A stretch of 37,368 nucleotides of DNA. Source: Candidatus Bipolaricaulota bacterium. Its GTDB lineage: Bacteria; Bipolaricaulota; Bipolaricaulia; UBA7950; UBA9294. The DNA is taken from assembly GCA_028277345.1 (NCBI GenBank), contig JANQGM010000034.1:1-37368 (forward strand), read 5' to 3'. The stretch's first letter is position 1; each line of letters starts with the position of its first letter. Shown piece after piece: positions 30,784 to 37,368 of the stretch. Below the pieces are notes generated by a model, which saw only the letters and a list, made by a program, of their open reading frames with translations, was not told where the DNA came from and made no database searches. Both the position numbers and the translations under genes were made by a program.

Positions 30784-32346
30784 ATGGGCAGGAAGGTCGC
30801 AAGTGCTGCTGCGGCGACACTCGCCGTCGTGCTGTCGGTCGTCCTGGTGGGGGGGCAAGTCGGAAGTGGCGGGTTCCTTTGGTGGGGGAACCACGAACCG
30901 ATCTACATCTATGGGAACGATGCGTTCACTGTGGAAAACGGTGTTTTTTCAGGCAGCGGAACGCCGGAGGATCCGTACATCATCGAGGGATGGCGTATCG
31001 ATCATCCAGACGCAGACTATGGCATCTACATCGATCATACGACGGCACATTTCATCATCCGCGACTGTGTGATTGAGGGAACGACCCAAGCCGGCATCTA
31101 CTTCAATACCGTGGAAAATGGATGCATCAAGGACACCCAGATCGGGTTGTCGGATACCGCCGTCTATCTTCTCAGTTCCAAGAACAACGTGTTGCAACGC
31201 AATGTCATCGCCGAGTGCAAAGTCGGCGTTGTCATGGGCGCGTACTCTCGCGAGAACATCGTGACCGGCAACACCTTCTTGGATAACGGTTTGAATGGAC
31301 ACGATCCACATCGGCGCAATGCGTGGACGCTGGATTGCGTGGGCAACTATTGGTCGGACTACGTCGGATACGATGGCAATGGCGATGGCATCGGCGATAT
31401 TCCCTACTACGCGCTCAACGATAAGTATCCCCTCATGTCTCCGCCCGTGGAATGGACGCGCGTTGCTCCGGCGGGATTGACCTATGCCGGAAACCACGTC
31501 GCCCCTGACGGCTCGCTCGTCGTGTCCTCGGAAACGCCGATTACACTGTCCGCGATGGATCCCGGCAGCGGCCTCGCCGAGATTCGATATTCGATTGATG
31601 GCGGCCCGTGGACCGTTTACACGGCGCCGATCACCCTCGTGGGCGAAGATGGCCCCCAGAAGCTGACCTACTACGGGATCGACCAGTTGGGCAATGCGGA
31701 GATGCAGCGAACCGTCTCGTTCATGTTGGATAACCACCCGCCCATCACCGAGATCGAGGTGGGAGAGCCCAAGTACGAAGATTCTCGTGGCATCTGGGTG
31801 ACCTCCAAGTCGGAGATCACACTGACGCTTGCTCAAGCGTCAACCTACGGGACTACGCAGACCTTCTATCGCATCGACGGCCGCGGTTGGCAGCGATACA
31901 ACCGCCCATTCACGATTTATGGAGAGGATGGACCACACCAGATTAGCTACTACAGCATGAATGCTTCTGGCGTGGTCGAAGATCTCAAGACGATCATTTT
32001 GATCAAGGATGACGCGCCTCCCAGCACTCGGGGGGCGCAGTCCTCCGCTTCTTCGAACACCGCGGCACCGTCGAACGCCAACAGCGTGCAGGTGCAGGTG
32101 GGGGCGCCAACGATGGAAGAAACGCAAACTCCACCGGTGGTGACGCAACCGGAGCCTGAGGTTGAAGGCCCGGTGTCAGACGTTGCCCAGCCTGAAGGGG
32201 TCGAGACGCCGCCCGTGATGGACGAACCGGCGCCAGAGCCGGACGTCGTCGAGCCTGAAGAAGCCGCCCCCGTGCAAACCGAATCCGAGCTTCCAATGCA
32301 GCCCGCACCGGAAAGTTCCGTGCAAAGTCCCTCTGAAACCACGTAA
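30784..32346 (+). CDS. Secreted NosD-like beta-helix protein with Ig-like domains
   Basis: This 520-aa protein has a signal peptide (KVASAAAATLAVVLSVVLVGG), then a right-handed beta-helix of NosD/CASH type over residues 38-220, with GSGTPEDPYIIEGWRI as N-cap, repeated N-x-I/V turns, and the NosD hallmark GNYWSDY..D.NGDGIGD-IPY. Two OmpL47-like beta domains follow (IRYSIDGGPWTVY and TFYRIDGRGWQRYNRPF, each ending in G-Q/H-L/I-x-Y-Y). The tail, from residue 415, is an extended Pro/Glu/Val-rich stretch likely to be disordered. AAGGAGGA precedes the ATG. Sitting between ATPase and permease genes, it may be the outer subunit of the exporter. Alternatively it is only co-transcribed. Confidence 0.85.
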   Translation: MGRKVASAAAATLAVVLSVVLVGGQVGSGGFLWWGNHEPIYIYGNDAFTVENGVFSGSGTPEDPYIIEGWRIDHPDADYGIYIDHTTAHFIIRDCVIEGTTQAGIYFNTVENGCIKDTQIGLSDTAVYLLSSKNNVLQRNVIAECKVGVVMGAYSRENIVTGNTFLDNGLNGHDPHRRNAWTLDCVGNYWSDYVGYDGNGDGIGDIPYYALNDKYPLMSPPVEWTRVAPAGLTYAGNHVAPDGSLVVSSETPITLSAMDPGSGLAEIRYSIDGGPWTVYTAPITLVGEDGPQKLTYYGIDQLGNAEMQRTVSFMLDNHPPITEIEVGEPKYEDSRGIWVTSKSEITLTLAQASTYGTTQTFYRIDGRGWQRYNRPFTIYGEDGPHQISYYSMNASGVVEDLKTIILIKDDAPPSTRGAQSSASSNTAAPSNANSVQVQVGAPTMEETQTPPVVTQPEPEVEGPVSDVAQPEGVETPPVMDEPAPEPDVVEPEEAAPVQTESELPMQPAPESSVQSPSETT

Positions 32347-32359
32347 TATCGATAAGACG

Positions 32360-33562
32360 ATGTGGAAAAATGTGCGCCTGCTCTTCTCGAAAGAACTGCT
32401 GGGTGCGGTGAGAGATCGCCGCACCTTAATTCTCACGGTCTTTTTCCCGTTGATCTTCTATCCCCTCATCCTCTCGGTGATGGGACAGTTCAATGAGGCC
32501 GAGCGCATTCGTTTGGAAACCCTGACCCCGGCCGTTTTGCTTGTGGATCGTTCGGACGATGCGATCTTTCGTGACGAGCTGAATGCGTCCGATGCCTTCT
32601 TCTGGATTCAAGAGGAATCGGTGGACTCTGGATTGGTGGCACTGAAGGATGACAACGGCAACCTCCTCATGGTCGTGACCAAGGAATCCGGGGGAGAAGG
32701 AATCGGGCTCGATGTGACCCTCTACTACGACCAATCCGATCAATTTGCTTATGCCGCCGCCGAGCAGGTTCGCGGTTTTTTGGAGTCCTATCTGAAGCGT
32801 GTCGTCAACGATAAGCTCATCCAGCTGGGGATGCTTGAAGAGGTACAGGCTGCGACGCCGCCACTGTCGATTGACACCATTGACGTTGCGACAGGTGAGT
32901 CCATCGGCCGCATGATTCTGAGCCGGCTGCTGCCCTATTTCATGGTGTTGGCCATCCTCACCGGAGCGATGGGTCTTGGGGCCGAAATAACGGCTGGAGA
33001 GAAGGAGCGCAGCACGATTGCGACGTTGCTCGTTTCACAGCTCTCGCGAACGGAGATTGTCGTCGGCAAGTTCCTAACCGTGCTCACGGCATCACTGATG
33101 TCATCGCTGCTGTCTGCTGTGGGATTGCTGATCGGCGTTCGATTCTTCGGCGGAGGATTGTCACCGGTCGGAGCCTCCGGCGCTGTCTTCAATCTCGATC
33201 TTCCCGCCTTCGGGTGGATGCTCGTTGTCCTCGTTCCCCTCGCCGTCATTCTCGCGGCCCTCGTGATCATTGTCGGTTCCTATGCACGCAGCCAAAAGGA
33301 AGCGAGCACCTTCCTGCTGCCGATCTATATGGTGATTGTATTGGTCGGCATGGTCTCCATGACAGGCTCCGTAACCTTCGAAGGCGCACGCTTCCTGATT
33401 CCCGTCGCCAATGCCCTGTACGCCCTGCAAGACATCATTCTTGGGGATGCATCGTTCCAGAATCTCTTCTATACCCTGATCGCAAACGTCATCTCCGGTG
33501 CCGCGCTGATTGCGGCTGCGGTGCAACTCTTCAAACGCGAAGCCGTGCTATTCAGAAGCTAG
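32360..33562 (+). CDS. ABC-2 type permease, NatB-like
   Basis: The 400-aa protein has an N-terminal span (TLILTVFFPLIFYPLILSVMG, residues 22-42), a large outside domain of about 150 residues (residues 45-185), and five further spans from about 192 to the end. MGLGAEITAGEKERSTIATLLVSQLSRTEIVVGKF is the family's cytoplasmic coupling loop. That layout is the ABC-2/NatB group that pairs with the ATPase upstream; sequence and length fit Na+ exporter NatB, but substrate is not decided by this. It begins 13 bp after the beta-helix gene. A weak ribosome-binding site (ATCGATAAGACG) suggests coupled translation. Confidence 0.9.
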   Translation: MWKNVRLLFSKELLGAVRDRRTLILTVFFPLIFYPLILSVMGQFNEAERIRLETLTPAVLLVDRSDDAIFRDELNASDAFFWIQEESVDSGLVALKDDNGNLLMVVTKESGGEGIGLDVTLYYDQSDQFAYAAAEQVRGFLESYLKRVVNDKLIQLGMLEEVQAATPPLSIDTIDVATGESIGRMILSRLLPYFMVLAILTGAMGLGAEITAGEKERSTIATLLVSQLSRTEIVVGKFLTVLTASLMSSLLSAVGLLIGVRFFGGGLSPVGASGAVFNLDLPAFGWMLVVLVPLAVILAALVIIVGSYARSQKEASTFLLPIYMVIVLVGMVSMTGSVTFEGARFLIPVANALYALQDIILGDASFQNLFYTLIANVISGAALIAAAVQLFKREAVLFRS

Positions 33563-33599
33563 CAACAGGCGGCTCATCCGACCCTTCGAGGGAGCTGCT

Positions 33600-33629
33600 A
33601 CGAGAGCATCACTCCTCGGATCGCTCTCG
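33600..33629. repeat. C-type hairpin, distant copy 6
   Basis: CGAGAGC (33601-33607) pairs with GCTCTCG (33623-33629). The loop has ATCACTCCTCGGATC. The left flank GGAGCTGCTA is shared with the copy at 27447, showing that more than the hairpin itself is repeated 6 kb away. Confidence 0.7.
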
Positions 33630-33948
33630 GTTTGGATGGCGCGAGTACCGTGCAACGAACAGCGTGTGATTAGCCATGGGCCACGAGTGACGACGATCAT
33701 CGTTTCGAGCAGACTCGCAGTGATATGGAATGAGTGGACACGAAATCTCGAGTTCGATCAGCATATCTTATCCTTGGTCAACGCATGAGAAATCTGTAGG
33801 GTTGTCATGCAGCCATACAGCACCCGCCTCGGTCAGACACCGGGGCTCTTGAATTGGGTGTCGAGATTGAATCGCCGAATCCTTGCCTTTCCCGACCCTG
33901 AATCCTAGGCTGCTTAGAGAGTCATTGTGACTTCAGGATGGTCGCGGA

Positions 33949-33972
33949 GGACGGCAAGTTAGCTTGCCATCC
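33949..33972 (+). repeat. Hairpin upstream of the solute-binding protein gene
   Basis: GGA-C-GGCAAG (33949-33958) pairs with CTTGCC-A-TCC (33963-33972) around TTAG, one C-A mismatch, followed by GAGTTTTA. It is 14 nt before AGGAGG. It may end upstream transcription or act as a leader structure. Confidence 0.45.
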
Positions 33973-34002
33973 GAGTTTTACAGTTCAGGAGGTGTTCCCT
34001 GT

Positions 34003-35520
34003 ATGGGACGTCGCAAAGCGAGAGGCATGGTTCGCATCGGAATCGCAGTTGTTTTGGCAATGAGTGTTGGAATGATGGCCTTTGCCGCCACAGAAGGGGA
34101 GCTTGTCGTTGTCCAGGGCGCAGAGCCAACGGGGCTTGATCCGGCCGTTCATCGAGAGAACCCCACCTACAACGTGACGATGAACATCTTCGATTCGCTG
34201 CTGCAGCGAAACGCGGATGGATCGATTACCCCCGCCTTGGCGGAATCCTTTGAGGCGCTTGAGGACGAGAACGCCTGGATCTTCCACCTACGCGCTGGCG
34301 TGACGTTCCACAATGGCGAGCCGCTGACGGCGGATGCCGTTGTCGCCACGGTGGATCGAATCATGGATCCGGCGCTCAATTCGACCCGCGCCACGGACCT
34401 GGGTTGGATTGAGACGGTTGAAGTCATCGACGAACTGACGGTCAAGATCATCGCCAACAAGACGTTTGCGCTGGCTGAACATTACTTCAGCGAGCTCCAG
34501 ATCATCCCGCCGCTTCATGTCGCCGAGGTAGGAACGGCCTTCGACGCCGCTCCGGTGGGCACGGGACCGTTTAGGTTCGTGCGCTGGGACCGCGGCAATC
34601 AGGTCGTCCTTGAGCGAAACGACGACTATTGGCAGGGGCCGGCGGATGTCGAAACCCTCATCTTCCGTTTCATCACATCACCGGCAAGCCGCGTGACGAC
34701 CTTGCTTGGAGGCGACGCTGACTTGATCGCCGATCCGCCGCTGACAGCGATGGATCAGATCGAAAACAACGCCGCCACGAGCCTTGGAATTGCAACGGGC
34801 ACGCGCGTGATGTTTGTCGGACTTGACACCAAGCAGGAGTCGCCGCTTCAAGATGAGCGCGTTCGTCAGGCACTGAACTACGCCATCGACAAACAGGCGA
34901 TCATCGAGAACCTCCTCTACGGCTTGGCCGAAGAGACGGTGGCGATGACGACATCGACGGATTTGGGGTTCAACCCCGATCTTTCCCCCTATCCCTACGA
35001 TCCGGACAAGGCGCGCCAGCTGCTCGCCGATGCCGGGTATCCCAATGGATTTGAGATCTCGATGGATGCGCTCAACGGGCGCTACATCAATGACAAGGAA
35101 GTGGCGCAAGCCATTGCCGGCTTCCTCAGCGAAGTCGGAATTACGGTCAACATCAATATCTTGGAATTCGGGGCCTTCAATGCCGCCATCTTCAGCCAAA
35201 CATCGTCGCCGATGTACTTCGTTGGCTGGGGCAACGCGCCATTTGATGCCTCGTATGTCTATGATTTCATTGTTCGGTCGGACGGGTTGCTTTCCACGAT
35301 CGACGATCCGGTCATCGATGCCTTGATCAATGCCGGAAACTCAACGATCAACCAAGCCGATCGTATTGCCATTTATCACACCGCTGCCGAACTCATCAAC
35401 GACGCAGCTCCGGTGATCTTCCTGTACAAGCAGCCGGTACTCTATGGCTTTAGCTCACGCCTGACGTGGACGCCACGTTCGGATGAGTTCCTGTGGATGT
35501 ACGACGCTGTCCTAGATTAG
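34003..35520 (+). CDS. Peptide/nickel-type ABC solute-binding protein (SBP family 5)
   Basis: The 505-aa precursor has a signal peptide (VRIGIAVVLAMSVGMMAFA, probable cut before ATEGEL). There is no lipobox Cys, so it is released or anchored otherwise. The mature part is family 5: LVVVQGAEPTGLDPAVHRENPTYNVTMNIFDSLL, FHLRAGVTFHNGEPLTADAVVATVDRIMDP (the family signature) and VRQALNYAIDKQAII. These proteins bind oligopeptides, sugars or metal chelates. No permease or ATPase gene of the Opp/Dpp type lies in the window, so it is an orphan here. AGGAGG is 10 nt before the ATG at 34003. The strong terminator after it ends this unit. Confidence 0.92.
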   Translation: MGRRKARGMVRIGIAVVLAMSVGMMAFAATEGELVVVQGAEPTGLDPAVHRENPTYNVTMNIFDSLLQRNADGSITPALAESFEALEDENAWIFHLRAGVTFHNGEPLTADAVVATVDRIMDPALNSTRATDLGWIETVEVIDELTVKIIANKTFALAEHYFSELQIIPPLHVAEVGTAFDAAPVGTGPFRFVRWDRGNQVVLERNDDYWQGPADVETLIFRFITSPASRVTTLLGGDADLIADPPLTAMDQIENNAATSLGIATGTRVMFVGLDTKQESPLQDERVRQALNYAIDKQAIIENLLYGLAEETVAMTTSTDLGFNPDLSPYPYDPDKARQLLADAGYPNGFEISMDALNGRYINDKEVAQAIAGFLSEVGITVNINILEFGAFNAAIFSQTSSPMYFVGWGNAPFDASYVYDFIVRSDGLLSTIDDPVIDALINAGNSTINQADRIAIYHTAAELINDAAPVIFLYKQPVLYGFSSRLTWTPRSDEFLWMYDAVLD

Positions 35521-35530
35521 TTCACAGTTG

Positions 35531-35562
35531 GCCCGCGGCGAGGGTTGCCGCGGGCTTTTTTT
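35531..35562 (+). terminator. Rho-independent terminator after the solute-binding protein gene
   Basis: A 9-bp GC-rich stem GCCCGCGGC (35531-35539) / GCCGCGGGC (35547-35555) is followed directly by seven T. This is the clearest intrinsic terminator in the window. Confidence 0.93.
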
Positions 35563-35624
35563 CTCGACGACCCGGAGTGGCTGATCCGCACTAGGCTTCA
35601 CACGATTGAGGGAGGACACGAATC

Positions 35625-37368
35625 ATGTCGACGCAACCGTCAACCCATCTCACCAATGAGGAACGGCATACGCTAGGGCGCGTGGCGCTTGGGAAGGAAT
35701 CGCCGGATCTGATCGTCCGTGGCGGCCACGTCGTCAACGTGTTCACCAGGGATGTGCGTCGCAATGACATCTGGATCTGGCGGAACTGGATCGCTCGGAT
35801 GACGACCGATGCGTGTTCATTCGACGTTCCCATGGTTGATGCGTCGGATAAGGTCCTTATTCCTGGGATGATCGACGGGCATATTCACGTGGAAAGCAGC
35901 CTGCTCGATCCGATCGGATACGCGAAGCTCGCGCTGCAATGCGGCGTCACCTCCATTGTCACGGACTACCATGAGGTGGGCGTGATTTCGGGAGCTCCCG
36001 GCCTTCAGGCCATGATGGATGCGTCCGTCCACTCGCCGATGAAGACCTTCTTCATGATCCCGATGCGCCTTCCCTTCCTTCCCGAGATTCAGCGCACCCT
36101 GAGTACGATGTCCCCGGACGAAGCGGAAACGTTTCTATCGAACCTTCAAACCGTCGGGCTTTCCGAAGTCATCGGCGAGACGATCCTTGAGATGCTCGAC
36201 TCAGGAACCCCGGACGATCTTCGGCTGATCACCGAGGCGGTTCGGCGCGGCCAGCATCCCGAGGGACACCTTTTCTACAACCGGGGCGAAGGTCTCGACG
36301 CGTGCATTGCCGTAGGCATTGGATCGGACCACGAGTTGAGACAGCCCGACGAAGTGGAAGAGAAGATCCGCAAGGGCGTGTTCGTCATGCTGCGGAGCGG
36401 GACGTTGGCCACCGAAGTGGAAACACTCGTGGGCACGGTCGCTGAGCGAGCGTTGCCCACCGAACGCGTGGGCATGGTGACCGACGACATCATGGCCAGC
36501 GATATGACTCCGGATCGATACATGCTGTACAAGGTTCGCGCGGCCGTTGACCGCGGGATATCTCCGATCGATGCCATTCGTATGGTCACCTACAACGTCG
36601 CCGCTCATTACCGCATCGATGATCTCGTAGGCTCTCTGAAGCCGGGATCGTGTGCCGATATCGTCCTTCTCGATTCTCTCGAGTCGCTGAAATTGGACAG
36701 CGTCATCTGTTCCGGACGCGTAATTGATGAGACCTTCCTATCCGAACCCAGCGCGGTTGTCTATCCGGAGGCGCTCTTGCATACGATCGAACGGGACCCG
36801 ATTCGCCTTCCGGACCTTGTCGAACGCCTTCGCGTGCCGGACACGGCGACGGTGACGGTGACGGTGAAGGCCATTGCATTGAACGAAAGCAATCGATTCA
36901 CCGAGCTTGTGGAATGCGATGTCCCCGTTCAAGAAGGCCGGCCCCTCGTTGAAGAGACAGAGGATCTCTGCTATCTCGTGTGCGCCAATCGCCGCCACAA
37001 TGACGCGATTGGAGTGGGCTTCCTCAAGGGGTATGGCTTGCGGGATGGCGCGTTGGCCGTGAGCATGGCCCACGATCATCACAACGTGGTGGCCCTCGGC
37101 CGGACATTGGATGATCTGCTTTTGGCCGCCAACCGCGTGATCGAAACGCAGGGCGGCTTGGTGTACGCACGGGCGGGGACGATCGATTGCGAGGTGCCTC
37201 TGCCGCTCGCGGGATTGATGGCGACGGCCCCATTTACCGATACCGTCGCTGGATTGGATCGACTGCATACGGCCCTACGCGATGGAGGCGCACGATGGCG
37301 CTCTCCGGTCTTCTTCGTCTTCTGGCTCGGTATGGAGGTGGCCCCACGCTATCGCATTACGGATGAAG
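35625..37368 (+). CDS. ade: Adenine deaminase, C-terminus cut by the window edge
   Basis: This is an amidohydrolase that turns adenine into hypoxanthine and ammonia. It reads 581 codons with no stop. Metal ligands and family motifs are present: DLIVRGGHVVNVFT, LIPGMIDGHIHVESS (H86, H88, E90), GHLFYNRGEGLDAC, VGMVTDDIMASDM, RMVTYNVAAHYRIDDLVGSLKPGSCADIV, and the C-terminal AMAHDHHNVVALG block. The last codons, FFVFWLGMEVAPRYRITDE, align with the family's terminal FLALPVIPxLKLTD segment, so only a few residues should be missing. The ATG at 35625 has GAGGGAGGA upstream. It belongs to purine salvage. Confidence 0.93.
   Translation, partial: MSTQPSTHLTNEERHTLGRVALGKESPDLIVRGGHVVNVFTRDVRRNDIWIWRNWIARMTTDACSFDVPMVDASDKVLIPGMIDGHIHVESSLLDPIGYAKLALQCGVTSIVTDYHEVGVISGAPGLQAMMDASVHSPMKTFFMIPMRLPFLPEIQRTLSTMSPDEAETFLSNLQTVGLSEVIGETILEMLDSGTPDDLRLITEAVRRGQHPEGHLFYNRGEGLDACIAVGIGSDHELRQPDEVEEKIRKGVFVMLRSGTLATEVETLVGTVAERALPTERVGMVTDDIMASDMTPDRYMLYKVRAAVDRGISPIDAIRMVTYNVAAHYRIDDLVGSLKPGSCADIVLLDSLESLKLDSVICSGRVIDETFLSEPSAVVYPEALLHTIERDPIRLPDLVERLRVPDTATVTVTVKAIALNESNRFTELVECDVPVQEGRPLVEETEDLCYLVCANRRHNDAIGVGFLKGYGLRDGALAVSMAHDHHNVVALGRTLDDLLLAANRVIETQGGLVYARAGTIDCEVPLPLAGLMATAPFTDTVAGLDRLHTALRDGGARWRSPVFFVFWLGMEVAPRYRITDE

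Larger units (their letters stand above)
33563..34002. other. Non-coding region with one structured repeat copy
   Basis: This 440-bp gap between the permease and solute-binding-protein genes holds a C-type hairpin at 33600-33629 and another stem just before the next ribosome-binding site. I see no gene and no clear -35/-10 pair elsewhere. Confidence 0.6.

Overview
The window reads as a gene-dense piece of chromosome from a GC-rich, free-living bacterium, probably from a poorly sampled lineage. Nearly all space is coding, on both strands. Core genes (L28, L32, SerRS, RuvB, TsaB, RibF, RsfS, HU, a CAU-anticodon tRNA) are mixed with envelope and secreted proteins. There is no phage, insertion sequence, CRISPR array or plasmid module. 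I cannot assign a phylum from sequence alone. The lamin-tail/PKD protein, the NosD-like beta-helix protein and the divergent FtsZ would fit an uncultured phylum (Bipolaricaulota- or Chloroflexota-like), but that is a guess.

Layout. 1-2279 (minus): ribF, tsaB, rpmB and the start of an S1-domain gene. 2345-4616: divergent ruvB, a CDP-alcohol phosphatidyltransferase-like gene and an anchored PsbP-like protein. 4689-7417 (minus): tldD-tldE. 7617-9778: nitroreductase, tRNA(CAU), RNase H-like gene, dtd, rpmF. 10112-12242: a divergent FtsZ with an extra N-terminal domain, then an orphan OmpR-type regulator. 12261-18691 (minus): GNAT protein, lamin-tail/PKD protein, PhoH, MtaB-like methylthiotransferase, AMMECR1. 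18760-20351: degenerate LCP protein and rsfS. 20348-23272 (minus): UvrD-type helicase with a Fe-S PD-(D/E)XK nuclease. 23418-24981: an AT-richer two-gene membrane-protein operon of unknown function. 25067-26901 (minus): hup and gabT. 26902-27687: non-coding DNA filled with structured repeats. 27688-28536 (minus): RNase Z-like. 28710-33562: serS, ABC ATPase, secreted beta-helix protein, ABC permease. 33563-34002: non-coding, with one more copy of the structured repeat. 34003-37368: orphan peptide-type solute-binding protein and adenine deaminase, which runs off the end.

The most interesting items are: (i) an FtsZ homologue whose N-terminus resembles DnaA domain I or DnaX domain V; (ii) a family of hairpin repeats whose stems co-vary while the loop is kept, including two nearly identical units of about 160 bp; (iii) repeated signs of leaderless or near-leaderless transcription, with good -10 boxes 6-10 nt before the start codons of tsaB, ruvB, the helicase and AMMECR1, and a gene starting 2 nt after a tRNA CCA end; (iv) a NosD-like gene between the ATPase and permease genes of an ABC exporter. 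Genes are tightly packed: GTGA, ATGA and TGATG start/stop overlaps, and two convergent pairs whose stop codons overlap.
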